A DNA stretch of 64,000 nucleotides from Biscogniauxia marginata (GCA_022695795.1 MU404057.1:682001-746000); one strand, 5' to 3'; shown: positions 23,516 to 36,966, numbered from the stretch's first letter. Program-made: numbers and translations. Notes: generated by a model not told the origin, from the letters alone.

Positions 23516-23773
23516 CTAAGTCCACATCCCCCTAACTGCATCCCTCCTCTGCGTATTCTCCTCTTTATTCTGCTCGCGGCAAGACTTACACACTACCGCT
23601 TCGATCTTCCACGGTGGGGAGTCCAGGTCCTCACGCAGCTTGCCGCACGCACCCAAAACGCTAGCCATCTCCCCCACGGTGGCACATTTCTCACCCCGAG
23701 CCGGTCGGAGGGTCCCAGCTGCCAAGTGGTCACAGAGTGGGCATTGGTCTTGTTTATACCTGATGACGCACAT
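23516..23773 (-). CDS. Small protein with two CxxC pairs, hypothetical
   Basis: Single-exon ORF of 85 aa starting at an ATG (23773). It begins MCVIRY and carries a CPLC pair (about residues 11-14) and a CKSC pair (about 62-65), plus single cysteines between them. The two pairs could bind a metal ion, but that is inference. It lies tail-to-tail with the peroxiredoxin-like gene, 316 bp from its stop. The composition is protein-like and not low complexity, yet the short length leaves doubt. I do not recognise a family. Confidence 0.45.
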   Translation of the reverse strand: MCVIRYKQDQCPLCDHLAAGTLRPARGEKCATVGEMASVLGACGKLREDLDSPPWKIEAVVCKSCREQNKEENTQRRDAVRGMWT

Positions 23774-24488
23774 CTCTTCTTCTTACCTTTTTCTAAAGCT
23801 GTCGGTTCTCTCTCCCTATTTCTGTATGTATACCTATATACAGATATATATGTGTATATGCGTGTAAATGTTTATATGTATGTATAAGAATCGTGTAGTA
23901 ATTTCGCTTTGGTCATTCAATGGGCCGAGGAGGGAGAGGGAAAACCCATCAATGTTATTTATCCTGCTTCGGAGAGGAGAGAAGTACATTGACAGCCAGA
24001 GTATGGACATGGACAATCCTTTTCTCTGGAAATAATTGGGCTGAAACGGGGGCTGGACTTGGTGTTCTATGAATAATTACTGTAGACCATCTATATCTCG
24101 CATAGCGGCGTTCGATGCAAATGCAGTTGCTTTGTCGTTTTTCGTCGACACAACGACATTGTTATATCATCAAGGCGCATGTTTGAACAATTGGTGTTTC
24201 TATGAAAGGGGAGTACCTTATAAGCCGTAGCGGTTACTTATCTAGTAGCTGTGTGTATATACACACAGTGTGTGGGGATAAAGAATCAGGCAATATGGAA
24301 GGCAATATCTAACATTAAACTGAAATATGCCTTTGTTCATATTTATAAGCATATCCAATCTAAGCGTAACTGACGGTAGGAGTTTAGTCCTGCCGCATAG
24401 GCATGTGATATCCAAGAAACAGGAGATTATCACTCGCACCACGGGTCCAGCCAAATATCTTACCCCCCCGAAACTAGGAAACCGCCAG
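23774..24488. other. Intergenic region with AT microsatellite and palindrome
   Basis: No gene was seen. A TATA/TGTA-rich tract spans about 23820-23890, and a perfect 20-bp palindrome lies at 24249-24268. The right part is the 3' flank of the transporter gene. Confidence 0.6.
24249..24268. repeat. Perfect 20-bp palindrome
   Basis: CTGTGTGTATATACACACAG reads the same on both strands. It sits about 220 bp downstream of the transporter stop codon and is essentially a TG/AT/CA dinucleotide tract, so it may be just a symmetric microsatellite. Confidence 0.85.
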
Positions 24489-25703
24489 CTAAACCGTGTT
24501 CTCTGGAGCCAAACCCTGCTTCCTCGCCTCGTTGAGTGCCTTGAGCTTGGCAGTGCCGAAGCCGGCAACGCCATCCTCTTGGTTATCTCCCAGCCACGGC
24601 TTCTTAGACTCGCCCAACATGCTTCCAGCAAGGAAATATATCATAAGGCCGATGATGATGAGCACGAACGCGATCGGGTACAAGAAGTGGACCGTGTAGC
24701 CGAAGACGCGGATGCCGATGATGGTGCCCCAGAAGTTGCCGGTCAGCAGCGAGATGTTAAAGAAGGCAGCCGAGGCGATACGCAGGATGAACGGTACGAT
24801 GGAGTAAAAGAGCGACAGCACCAGTGTGTACCCGACGATGTAGCCGATAACGGCGCCGTTCCAGGTCGCCTGTTGGAAGCTCTCGCGGTCGAAGATGGCT
24901 GCCTGCACGCCGTTGATGCACATGCCAAACAAACCTACGAACGAGAGGACCTCGTACATAGGTCGCTTGCTGACGAGAAACTCCTCAAACGTGTTGGTGA
25001 GACCATATAGAGTGGCACCGAGCAAGGCAAACAAATCACCTTTCAGGAGGTCCTCTCCTGCGCCACCGTTGATACCCTGCATATGATCACTCGCCAACAA
25101 CATGCCCATACCTCCGATGCAGATCAGGATACCCAGGATCTGGAAGATCTTGTACCTCACGTGCAGGAGCAGAAATGAGACGACAACAACAATGACGATG
25201 GCCCAGAAGTTGATGAGCTGTGCAGAAAGAATGTTGGTGTAGCGGTAGGCCAGCACAGTGAAGTAGTTGCCTTCGACGTCCAAAAAGCTGAAAATGAAGT
25301 ATTTCCAACCATCCCGCAGCAAAATCTTGCCGTACTTCTTGGGACCATACTGGTAAAGAGTGTACGGCAGGTAGATGAGACACAACAGGATATAGTTGAA
25401 TACAGTCTGGAAGGCGGGAATGGAGGTACCGTAGTTGGCTAGCAAGCTGGAGAAGGTGTTGGTGCCGGTGATGCAGAGCGCGAGGACCTGGCCTAGAAGG
25501 AGCACGATCCAGAAGTCGGCGGTGGCCAGGTATGAGTACCAATGGACCTTTTTAGCCTCAATGTGGTGCAGTCCTTGGCTGACTGCTTCATTGGTAGCAA
25601 TTTCGTCGTTGTTGTTGTTGCTGCTGCCATTGTCGCCGGCCGTGACCTCAACCGTATGGCTCGGGATCGCAGACTGAGTGCCCGATTTGTTGTAGTCGGC
25701 CAT
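24489..25703 (-). CDS. SLC35F1/F2-type multi-pass solute transporter
   Basis: Single-exon ORF of 404 aa from an ATG at 25703. A polar N-terminus of about 60 residues (Asn/Ser-rich) is followed by about ten hydrophobic helices. Family features include WIVLLLGQVLALCITGTN in the first helix, the DVEGNYFTVLAYRYTN segment, INFWAIVIVVVVSFLLL, GDLFALLGATLYGLTNTFEEFLV, and the late ITGNFWG-like block (LTGNFWGTIIGIRVFGY). The C-terminus after the last helix is short and polar. These match the SLC35F (DUF914) branch of the drug/metabolite transporter superfamily. Substrates of the fungal members are mostly unknown; location in an endomembrane or plasma membrane is inference. Length and topology are normal, and no disruption is seen. 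Confidence 0.92.
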   Translation of the reverse strand: MADYNKSGTQSAIPSHTVEVTAGDNGSSNNNNDEIATNEAVSQGLHHIEAKKVHWYSYLATADFWIVLLLGQVLALCITGTNTFSSLLANYGTSIPAFQTVFNYILLCLIYLPYTLYQYGPKKYGKILLRDGWKYFIFSFLDVEGNYFTVLAYRYTNILSAQLINFWAIVIVVVVSFLLLHVRYKIFQILGILICIGGMGMLLASDHMQGINGGAGEDLLKGDLFALLGATLYGLTNTFEEFLVSKRPMYEVLSFVGLFGMCINGVQAAIFDRESFQQATWNGAVIGYIVGYTLVLSLFYSIVPFILRIASAAFFNISLLTGNFWGTIIGIRVFGYTVHFLYPIAFVLIIIGLMIYFLAGSMLGESKKPWLGDNQEDGVAGFGTAKLKALNEARKQGLAPENTV

Positions 25704-25864
25704 CTCACAAACTGTTGTTGAATTGGGTTATAGCCTTGGCGATAAGGATTCCGTTCTCGGTTACTACCTTGAAGAGTGGTTTACAGAATTGAGGTATCTC
25801 ATAGAACAGTTCAAGCTCTCTCGACTCTGGTAGTAAATGTTAACGCAAGTTGTTGAGCCACGAC

Positions 25865-25870
25865 TTTTAT
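25865..25870 (-). promoter_or_regulatory. TATA box candidate for the SLC35F-type gene
   Basis: Minus-strand CATATAAAAG about 165 bp upstream of the ATG at 25703. A CCAAT pentamer (plus strand 26006-26010) lies about 140 bp further upstream. The spacing is plausible for a fungal core promoter, but neither element is verified. Confidence 0.4.
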
Positions 25871-28800
25871 ATGCCGCAAGCAGGAGTCGACAATTGAAAC
25901 AGCGAGGCAAGTCTTTGTAAAACCTCTAGCAAGCGCAAAGACTTTGAAGTCGCCTGCCGTTCGTGTTACCGCGATGCGCGATGAGACATCAATGAGGGCA
26001 AGTGGCCAATAGGCTTGGGGGTTTTATCACAGGTCGATGAGCCCGCGATGATGGAGAAGTAAAATTATTTCTGTTATAGGCCGAGTCGATCGCGTAACCA
26101 TAACGTGAGATAAAAGGTGTTCTTAGTCCTACATGTAGGAGCGGACAGGCTCGAGAATGTCAATCCAACCGAGAGAGTGTCCGTTTGCTGGCGACAAGGC
26201 GGATGAAAAATAAAATAGAGAAACCTAATTCCGACGCGGGAGCTAAGAAAAAAGAAGAAAAAACTCTTTTGCATCTGATGAGAGTTCGGCCGACGTTTGT
26301 AGTTTCCAAGAAACCGATCGCTTTTTTAGCGTAGTCCCTCTGTACGACGGGGGGGCACCACAATTCCTGAATTGGGCGCCAGCCTCCGAGAATAACGGCA
26401 TATGATTGGCTGCTTTTGCCCTGCACCCTCTCTCTAGTACAGTAGAAGCCTCAAGTGGTTATCGCCGTTCTCCATCAACCACCACTGTACAAGGGTCCCC
26501 CCCCCTTACAGCGGAAACTCCCATTGGCAACTTATGTTGCAAACAATTTTCAGCTGTTACATACATTATGTAACTCCCAACTCTCTTAGTTTCTAGCGAT
26601 GCCCTTGTCACATGCACCCTACAAAAGTTTTCACTTATGTTTCACATTGAGCGGAGAAGTGTATAAAAGAGCATCTGGTCTATGAGCAAGCATACATGCA
26701 TGCACGTATTCGGGATCTATAATCCAGTTGTATCCCCCAACCTCAAAGTCTAATATGTTGTCGAGTTGTTTTGCAATGGATCCTTATGTTGGTCCTGACG
26801 ACGACTAGATTAAAGCACACACTGTGGGAGAGAATTTGAGAGGTTGCCTCTCCCACCATTCTATGAAGGCGACAATAACAACAAGAGGGATTTCTAGAAG
26901 TCATAAGTGCTCATCAGTTGACTGGGCTGAAGTGTTAGCGGGCGCCATCAAAAAAAGACTGTCCGATTTCATATAAGGTTCAGTGTATCACTACAAGTTC
27001 TATGGTGTATTTAGCCATGAGTACAAAGTGCTGACATCGACAAGTGACATGTGAGCCGACTTTAACCAATATGTAGGTTGACGACACTTCATCCGTATAA
27101 TAGAATATATATTACACACCTTGCAATCAGAAAAAATTAAAAATTTGACGGGATGTAGTGTAACTCGACTGTCTGTTCAATTACAAATGCTCTGCACATA
27201 GATAGTGAAGCGTTCTATTCTCTCGGGCTTATCCGAGTATATATATATATGTATGTATGTATGCTTTCCTACCCCTTTTTTTGCCTAGCCGAACATAAGG
27301 GGAAGGGGGGAATAACCTATTATACACGAATAATACTCAAGAGGAGAGTATATACCACCTAAATTCCATGATACATACATCTATTCTCAAATTTCAAGAC
27401 CTTCGTCTAAGTCTCATCCCTCCCTGTGGCCCCTTAAGGCCGGAAAGCTTGAGAGTTTTCTAAGCACAGATACCATGGTAGTAACCACAGCAGCAGTTAT
27501 CAAATTGCCTTGTTATTTGATATGATTGCGTACTTCTAAGAAACCCAGAGACCTTTTGGCTCGTGAGAGGCTGTGTGTGTGGTAAAGGGTCAAGAGAGCT
27601 TTTTGTATGAGAGAGAACTCACACAAGAGGTTACTAGCTACTATCAGCCATGTAACGACAACATTTTGTACTTGCGCGGTTTCCTAGACCTAAATAGCCT
27701 GGATATAGCTTACATCCTCAAATAGAATAGATCGTGAGCGCATGGCCTGCGTCGAATATCAGATCTAGGTATCCTTCTTTCATCTTTGCCATTTGAACCA
27801 AAGAAACCGCGGAAAGCATCAGTTTGACCTAGAGGTAGGTACATAGGTAGTCGGCGGTCCCCCTAAACAGGGATATAATACAGATCAGCAGCAGATATCA
27901 GAGTGAACAAGCACGACAGACAAAACTACTCGGCGACTTGCTAGGGTATTTACACGCACCACAAAGAGCAGGAGAAAGAAAGGATAATATAGGAGCAGTC
28001 ACTCCGAGATAACAAACACGCCGACAGGTAGTCCTATCTTCAACGGATCGTGGAAGCTGGACATAAGACAATCGATCTGTCACGGACAGGTGGCCCATGC
28101 TTTAAGCTTGTATATAGTACTATGATAGTGATAGTGGGCCTGGAGAGTAGCCTTCCTCTCCAGCGCAACAACAAGTAATATACATACACTTACACGATCC
28201 CACCTTTAAGAGATACTTCAAACTTGACTACACACATAAGTCACAGATTTACATCCACGGCGACGGGCATCGCGGGCCTCATTCATCGGAATCGAGAGCA
28301 GATATATATATATCAGTTGTGGGGATATGTGTAACCCAAGGATGACACCACCCCTAAAACGTACAGAGCCTACTCCGAGCGTGATAAACGTTGAACATCA
28401 AGACTGGTACCCCGAAGTTATCGACGCCTCCGTCTGATAACTATAGTCTACGCGCATAGTCCAAGTTCCATCCAAGTCCGGCGGTGGAGGACCATATTAG
28501 GCTAGCTATGAACAAACAAAATTAAGTCTTATTCATTTTCTCTGGAACAGCCTGGGAAAGCATATATGTATATATATATATATATTTATAGGTACCTAGC
28601 TTTGAGATACTAGGTACAACGAGACCATTGCATCATTACAGTACACTCACTACCTCTAAGAACGGTAACCCTTCGCTCTTCCCTTTTTTTGTTCGCAAAG
28701 TGAAATTCAGCAAGCGATAAACATATCGGATAGGAAAGAGAAACAGACCAGGGGTATGATCTGCCCCAACACACAGCCCAGCCATTTGGCATTCGAAGCC

Positions 28801-31800
28801 TTCAGGTAGAGAGCAACGGGCTTTCTTCGGATTAAGAATCCGTCTACCATGACGCAATATACAGCGAGAGATCAACTGATAGAGAAAGGGAGAGTCTGCA
28901 AGCGAGTGTGGAGTGGCGGTTGGCCTAGGAAGCAACCATTAAATGCAATCTTCAGACCGTCTTTCAGAGAACCCTACGAATGAGAGATAGCTTGTAGTCG
29001 TCTTTCATTCGCAAAATCCGTATATATACGACTGACCGTGGCGAAATCCCGTGGTGGATGAAAAGCTGCGAAGCATAGATACGAGTCCTCGAAAAAGGGA
29101 TGAATATAGGTTAGGCACCTACCTACGAATACTACTCAAACAAATAAAGTCGCAATCCCCGTCGGCAGGCCGAACATATCCTCGCCCTTTATTACCATAT
29201 ACCTACTGTTCTTATATACGAAGCCGAATGGCCGCTCAATTGTAAGAATTGGGGGGTTTTATTATTATTAAATAAACCTATTATTATTAAGGCGGCGCCG
29301 GGGGCTGGCAGGGGGGTTAATGAGAAAAAAAAAAAGGGGGAAGGTTTTGTGTTCGTGTAAGGAGGCAATTGCAAGGACAACATTGTCGTTAGAAGAAAAA
29401 AAAGGAAAGCTTCAAATAGAAGCAGCCCATCTATCTTGCATGCATACATCTATCTGCTAGAGTGCCGAGAAAGGATAGCAGCAGCAGCAGCAAGAGCCAC
29501 TTTCTTGGCACCTTTCCCAATGAGATGATATATCGCGTGATACGATGCCTACATAAGGACTTTGATCTACTACATACATACCCAACATACCCACCAGCGC
29601 TATTCGCTGGCTGGCTAACCGACTCAACATGCCAAAAATCAACTCTCTGCTTAGTCAAGGGGTTGCCGCGGAGAAGTGACAATGCGACCACTGTAGATAG
29701 ACAGTAGCTTCTCCCCCCACCATCCTCCCTCGTATTTTCCTAGGATGAAGCATTGACTTCTAGGTAGGTATTGGGGAGGGTCGGAGGGGAATGGAGGGGG
29801 GTAGAGTGAGCTGATATGCACAATGATTCGTCTTCGTGGGAAACTTTTTTTGTCTAGAAAGACGGACGAAAGGGAAGGGGGGATGGAGACTGCAGGAGGC
29901 AGGCATGCGGTGACAGCAGACATGGTTATCGAATCGTGGGGAAAGCAAGACAAGATATTGGATACCCATCTCAGCTAAAATCTAGTAGAGCCTACTTGAG
30001 TTCGTTGCTGGTTCGAGAAATTTCTGCGTTGGAGTAAAGAGAAAAAAGGAAAAGGCGAAAAACATCTGCCGATAGTGGTTGCAAGCAGGAACATCGAGTG
30101 TGTCATTGTTGGGCGGGCAAACCTGGAAGGGATCGGCTCGGTTCCCGTTCAGTAGGAGGTTCGAACGCGGGGATGTTTTCCGTTCGGAAAGATAAAATGT
30201 GAGAGCAAATAAGCAGTGAAAAGAAAACCCCCCGAAAAAGAAAATCTTTTTCCGATAGAGAGTGGTCATGTGGCACACTGCACGTCCAGTTGTTGCTAAG
30301 CTGATCACGGATTTTTCTTTTCTTTTCTCCTCAAGACTCTTGCTGAGGACTGCCCAGCCGGATGGAACTTGTTACTGGTGGGTAGTGCTCATATGCATGT
30401 ATGTATGTACGCGGGCCAGGACGGCTGCATGTGCATGCAGGTAGATGTACTCTCTGCAGCTATGAATAGACTGGCCCTGATGGATAGCCTTTGGAAGGTG
30501 ACGGGAATTTGAAGTTCCACTAGGGAAGGACTGACGTTTTGATGCCGGAAACGACGGTGCTACTATTGGATATTTAATATTCATCGTCGAGGTTCTTGAA
30601 AGGTCTCATATCGTACCGCGCTCGGGCATCCGCCATCAAAGGATTGTAAAAGCCTTGGTCGCAGCATATATACGAAGACGCATGACATCGAGGTATTTCG
30701 TACGTACGAATGACTGACTAGAGATGTGGTCGTAAGTACTTTCTGCGTAAAAGCTTGGCTCGCCTAAGAGAAACGTTGAATTTTGATAAAAGGGGTAACT
30801 CATGAGGCAAGTATACTTCTAGGGAAATGTACAAGCCCTTCATTGTTGGCACAGTAAAGAGAAAAGAGGCAGGTAGACTTGTGACTTTCTCCAGACTGTG
30901 CTATTTGCTAGATAGGGCATGAGAGGCCAAGTCCCCTACATGGCCAAGTTGACGTAAGTTCCTATTTTGGTATCTAGCACAACGTCACATTGGGAGGAGT
31001 CGCCCGAAAGCAGATTGGATTACGATTGAGAACAGGAAAAGAAAAAGAGAGATAGAGAGTCGGGATCCATACAGCCGAAACCGAGCAGCTGCCGGAAAGA
31101 CGTCGAGCCTGAAATGTCGACTTATCAGCTTTGAGGTCTTACAGACATCGCTTTTTTGTTTTCGGTTAGAATTTCCGGAGAACATAGAATTGTCGTCGCG
31201 AAGATAGACAAAATGAGAGCGAGTGTCATGGTGTGATAGAATAATTGTAGGTGAGCATAACAACAGGCAAGGCTGCGAAATCTCAAAAATATGTATTTTG
31301 CCTTTGTCCTTTTGGAGATTGCAACATCTTTAGACTTTCCCCTCTCGAGATATGGGGTGAACGCTGGCAAGACCTGAACCGAGATTCCCAGTAAGCTATC
31401 TCATAGGCCAAGGGGCTTTGTAGGATTGGGGGGGCCGTTACCCAGGAGTAGATTTCCGTTTTGGGAAGCTGAAGACTGAAAAACTAACGGTAAGACCGTT
31501 CGACGCGCTCACGAAGACCCTGTCATCTCGATACCCGAGGTGTACTGTGTGAAGACGGCTCAATACCGATCAGGCCATTTCTAGGCAAAATGCCTGCGAT
31601 GACGATAGAAAATATGGCAAACGGTCGAATAGCAAGCGAGCTCTAAAAGACAGTCACCTCGGATGATTGGCGCCGGTCATCACGTTGCGATCCGAAATTT
31701 AAACGCCGCCAGGTGCGCTAGAGTAGAAAATAATAAATTCGCTCAAGCTCCAACGTGGTGGCGGTGATCAACCGAAAGCGGAAGCATTGAGATCGCGAGC

Positions 31801-33777
31801 TGGACTTTTAGAGCCTTACACGAACCTGATTCCTACCCACTTGGGTATAACGAGAGGAGTCTGCAGATGAATACTGCATTGTTTTTTTTTAGGGGTACGG
31901 CGAGTGTAATTATGACGCTCTTCTAACCCCTTTCGAGGAAGGCTGACTAGAGAGCGACGAATGAGGCCTGTTGCAATACGATTTTGAAGTATTGTCAAAT
32001 TACCTTAGGTGGACTATCCAGACGCTTGGGATTTCGTCAGAACAGCCTTGCGCAGCATTAGGCCTAGTAACATGTCCTTCTCCCCTAGCGAGCAATCGTA
32101 CTAGATCACAGGGCAGTTATAGGTCCAACTTTCGTCTGGGTTCATCATGTGAGTAATAAATAAACCACTAGAAGTGGAAGAGGGGGGAGGAAATAGAAGT
32201 GTTGATACAACCCGATCATGTATGTGATTAACATTGCGTTGCTGAGAAGTTATCACCAGGTCATAGGTGTTTCGTTGCTTGGGACCGGGACTCGGGCGTG
32301 CATACGATGAAATAGAGATTTAGTGATGCTATGACCATCTCATGCAGTTGTGGCGGACCTCGTTAGAAACCCATTGCTCGAGTGGCAGGGGGGGGCTGTC
32401 ACTCAATTAGCCCAGCAGTTGGTAGGGCAGGTGAATGTATGTACTCCGAGTGATGTTGGGAAGAACGTTCCAGTTGAGTTTCAAGGCGACACCCTCGTTG
32501 CTGCTTTATCCGCATGGTTGACGCGCCCATCGGCACCTAGGTTGTGGAATTGTCTAGACGAGGCTGTAATTACATACGTGGACAAAAGGCACCATGGTTG
32601 AATCTGTAGTAGGCATGCGAAGAACGCCTTCACCCAGGCTGCCAGGCCTAACCTAACTGAAGGGATGTATCTGCAAGCATGACACCCCGGTAAGAGGCGC
32701 TGCCAAGTAGCTATTATATATCGACACTATGATTGGCAGGCATATGCTGTCTGGTGATGATGCTAATTTGAGGAAGAAACTGGCAGCCGTCTCGGTTCGG
32801 GAGGCTAAATTCTCCCGCGAGTCTAGGTAAGGTTAGATGAGAAATCACATGCATTGGTAGAGAGCTTCACGCCATCAACCCCCACGACGGCCAGGCCGTG
32901 GTCGCTCTCTCGACCCCGTACCTTATCGAGGTTGCAGATACTGGGTTGGGGTTGTGTAACATGATTATTACATACCTGCACGACCACGTTGTTTTTGGGG
33001 CCATGTAAGAGAAGGAGAGGGAAAAGGAAAACAGGACTGATGCCTCCATGTATGTACATATGTATGAATCCATTGCTACTTAGGGATGGGGATAGCGTTA
33101 CGTAGTGATCGAGACCACGTGTGACCAGGGCGTCGTGACGGGGAAAAGGTGCAGGGGGAACAGAATCGGGTTGGTCGAGTCAGGTAGTACTGTATGTACA
33201 TATGTTACTGACCAAAGGGGGAACCCGAGGCAAGGCTCTCAGTATTATTCGTGCGAGAGAGCCGCAAGGGCGTTGGGAGTGTAACTACACTCTCGCGTCT
33301 CTTCACCCTCTGTCTTGAGTATGTCGAAGTTTTCAAGCGCTGTTCAGCGAAGGGAATCAGACGAAGGCGTCAGGGAGTCGGCATCACGTTCACCATGTTC
33401 GTATAACGCAAGGACGTCAATCGTCAGCCAAGCTTGATCTTCCGGAAATTTGTATCGGAACCGAGACAGTTCGTGCGCATTTTACATGTTAGTAACGAGG
33501 GGAGATCTGTCCACCCGCAAGTCTGAGCGAGCCTGAGGGTCATGCCAAGTGATGATATAGGCTTAAGAGGGAAGTAGAGGTGCGAGAGAGAGTCAAGGGT
33601 GTTACTACATAGAGATATAAAATGGGACATATAGGGTACGGATCTAGTAGACTCTTGATAGTTGAAACGGCCTGAGGCTCAGGTTTCGGCCAGGTGAACG
33701 GTTAGCAGGGTGCAGAAGGCGATCCGAGACATTTATCGGTGCGTGGAAAATGAACCGAAGTGGAAGAATGAGAAACT

Positions 33778-33803
33778 AAAAAAAAAAAAAAAAAAAAAAA
33801 AAA
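33778..33803. repeat. A26 homopolymer
   Basis: An uninterrupted run of A in the middle of the gene-poor stretch, followed by a GAAGGAAAGGAAG purine tract. It could be a remnant poly(A) tail of a retroposed transcript. No flanking gene-like sequence or target-site duplication was identified. Confidence 0.9.
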
Positions 33804-36189
33804 GAAGGAAAGGAAGAAAGGAAGAAAGAAATGCCAAGACCGCAAGATTCAAACCCCCTCTAAAATATGGGGAAGGACAGAGTCATGGATGGGGAACGGA
33901 TGGGTTCTGTAATCAAACGAAATAAGCCCGTCAGCCCACTAAAGAAGAAACCCCTAGGCCGTTTTGGGGCACAACTAGGACCGCTAGGAAGTCCAGCATG
34001 AAGCACGGTTCAGACAGCAATCAGGTCCGACTCTAGGGTACCTGATGTTTCCAACCCCATCGACCTTAGATCATCAGGGGGACAAATGGAGATCACCTAC
34101 GGTAAGCTTTGTGTTTCCAACACTTACTTACGCGTATATCTAGGTAGGTACATACCAGAGCGTATGGGTAATATAATATAACATAATTACCTACCTGTTG
34201 CCCGACTGTTGTTAGGGTTCATCGTGTGAAACGTCTTTAATTCCGTTTCCAGTGATACGAGCCCGGGCCACCCCAGGTTTTTGCGACCCGTTACTCATAA
34301 TAAGTTTCTGTCTGTAAAATTGTCGATTGATAAGGCGTTAATGCAGTGACTAAAACTAACTCCCTGAACTGTTGTGGTAGTCGCTAAAACTTGTTACATA
34401 CTAACTCGGCGGTGTTACTCGTGCACTGGTCCGCCGCTGGTCATAGCAAACCCAGCTACCGTTGCTTACTGACAGGCCCTGACCCTGTTGCCCTGCTGCT
34501 CTAAACCCAGGCCAGCTAGTGTAAGCGGGTGGGTGAGTTGCTGTTACTCGTTCGCTCTTGGTCGAGACCAGGGCTAACATCGGCCTACGTATTGCATCTG
34601 AACCAGTCAAGTCGATCATGGACACTTATTTAGTGAGAAAGGAATAATAAGAATATAATAAGCATGACGATCTTTGACGATAGACGGGCTAAATGCCTAA
34701 TCCGGTCCAACGACACGGGGATGCAATTCTTCAAAGGTAATCTCTCGACCGTTCTACACGTGTAAGTGCATGTCTACAGATACTTTGCATGTACATGTAA
34801 GCTAAGTACAGACAGCAGAGGATTTCCCGCGCCGGCTGTTGCTTTTGCTACATATAGCTGTATGTATCTACTACCTACCCGCTAACACCTACGAACCCAA
34901 ATCCAATGTATCATCGAGTCGCACTCTGTACTAGGTGCGTACCTGTCTTGCTAAGACTGGAGTAACGGGCCTTCAAGGAGAAAAAAACATTTCTCTTCTC
35001 ATCGACTGTAACCTATTCCTAGGTATTCCCCTGCGTCTCCGTTGTTATTCCGAGGCGAATTCTTGAATCGGACCAGACAAGAATAGGCAGTGGGTGTAGG
35101 TACTAACTGAACTAGTCTTGGCTCTTAAATGTGCAGGTATCTATACTTCACGTCTTTGTCTCGAAAGCGCCCTCCTCCAGAAGCAGTTACCGAGGGAGGT
35201 CCGTAGTGCTCACTTGACTTCAGCAACGTCTCACCTCATTTTAAATCAATCCCTTATCGAATCACAAACGTCTCTCTCAAACTCGATCGGTCCATTGTAC
35301 GTGCCGCCGAGGGGCTGCCAAGTACAGAGACTTACTGTCGGTCTAGCGTCAATGGCGTTCTTCCTCCTCCTCTTCTCCACAAAGTTGTGGTCTGAACATG
35401 GGATTCTGATTCAACACAACTGTGTACTGTTGCCATTCGTCGGCTACTGTACATAATGGAGAGTTTTGGGGATTTGGTGAGTGATCTGTCGGTGACAGTG
35501 ACAACATCAACATCGACACGTCTAGCGGTCTCGGATGCAATGAGATATCTGACCTAATCATAATTAGGGAGTGGAAGAGAAGGACATGTAGGTCACTTAC
35601 ATCGACAGCATCCATTCTCTGCTTTCGACCTAAGCCTCATGTTTTATTACTACAAAAAAGGAGTTGATTGATTTAGATAATGTGGTACAGTACCTCCAGC
35701 TAAGGTAGGGCACACACTACTTGACTTACACTAGCCTATACTAGGTACGTAGGTAGGTACTTTTCATACTACGCTACCTCCAATGTACTGTACATACAGA
35801 GGTAGGTAAGTTATGGTACCTTACGGAGCATTCTGGGCTCCCCCCAGTCCCCAGTCTCGTCATCAGTCCACCATCCATCACGCCGGGACCACACCAACGG
35901 GCCCCCAGGCCGACATACACTTCCCGTTCCCTACAAAAAAATTTATTTATCATTTTATCGTTACGCTGCGCGGCCGGACGTTGAGAAAAAGACAAGCCGC
36001 TACCGCTACCGCTACCTCTGCCTCTACCTCTGCCTACAGTGCCAGCGTGCCTACCGACACTCAACGCTGCTACCACACCTAACCAATTCTACCTGGTAAA
36101 CCCCCATTCTGGACCCCGTCCACCGTCGGTTGATCAGTCCGATAATCTCTCTTGATTTTCAATACCTACTTTCCATTTCCATTACTTTA

Positions 36190-36370
36190 CTTGAAAAGTA
36201 AAATCCCCCGTCTCCCGCTTCCCGCCTCCCGCCTCCCGCACCTCACCTCCCTTTTTCCTCCTTCTTTCATCCACCTTTTTAAATTTCTCCTTCTCTCTAC
36301 ATCGACTTGAGAGCGCGCGTCGTGTGGTGCCGTCCCTTCCTTTTCTTTTCTTTCCCCTCTTCTCTCTCCG
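36190..36370 (+). promoter_or_regulatory. Pyrimidine-rich promoter tract
   Basis: About 180 bp of strongly C/T-biased coding-strand sequence, some 600-780 bp upstream of the ATG at 36967. This is the usual look of a fungal transcription-start region, which would imply a long 5' leader or an unseen 5' UTR intron. Confidence 0.35.
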
Positions 36371-36966
36371 TAGAGTTGGCATAATTTGTGTCTGAAACCT
36401 CGGGGTTTGGACTAAGAAATCTTTTTTTTGGTAAGTTTGTAACCGTGAGACTTTTTTAGTATTCTTTCCTTATTACGTGTTGGGGGCAAATAGCGAGAAG
36501 TATATTTGTCTATCTCCCCGTTACGCGCCTTGCCCGGGAGAGAAAAGAAAAAAAACTTAAAGCACAAGCGACAACCGAGGCGGACTCCAAGGTTCTCTAC
36601 TTTTATTTCCCTTGAGTCAATGACAACAACCTCGTGGCCGACTTTGTAGGAAATTGCAGAGCGCGGCAGATACAGGAGTATACCGCAGATTTGTTAAGAG
36701 TGCACACAACGCAGACGAGAGCAAACGCGCATTGCCGCTTGCGCGAGGTCGCCCGTCATTCGTATTTCGACATCAACGATCGACAGACGCATCGCCCGCT
36801 CGCTATTCCTTTTCCCATGTTGTACTGTTTCACCGCAAAGCTGACTCCGGGTTGCTAGAGGACACTACCCACGGCTGTAAAGAGCCCGAATCCCTCCGTC
36901 GACTTCATCGATCTTCCTCAGCGGCCACTCGGTTTCACCTAAAGTCCAACAAATTCAGAGACCGCC

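Larger units (their letters stand above)
25704..36966. other. 11-kb gene-poor region
   Basis: No convincing protein-coding gene was found on either strand. Open frames of 60-112 codons lack domain character, and most start at non-ATG codons. The region holds many AT dinucleotide tracts (near 27238, 28305, 28568), an A26 homopolymer (33778-33803), scattered TAGGTAC-type words (27835, 28590, 29758, 34140, 35740-35765), and a pyrimidine-rich tract before the next gene. A non-coding transcript or very small genes cannot be excluded. Confidence 0.55.

Noticed and set aside
28636..28935. 99-codon minus-strand frame in the gene-poor region
   Set aside because: It starts at TTG, not ATG, and no upstream exon with good splice signals was found.
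32400..32475. tRNA-like stretch (AGTTGGTAG similar to a D-loop)
   Set aside because: No matching T-loop (GGTTCRANNCC) or acceptor stem could be paired at the right distance.
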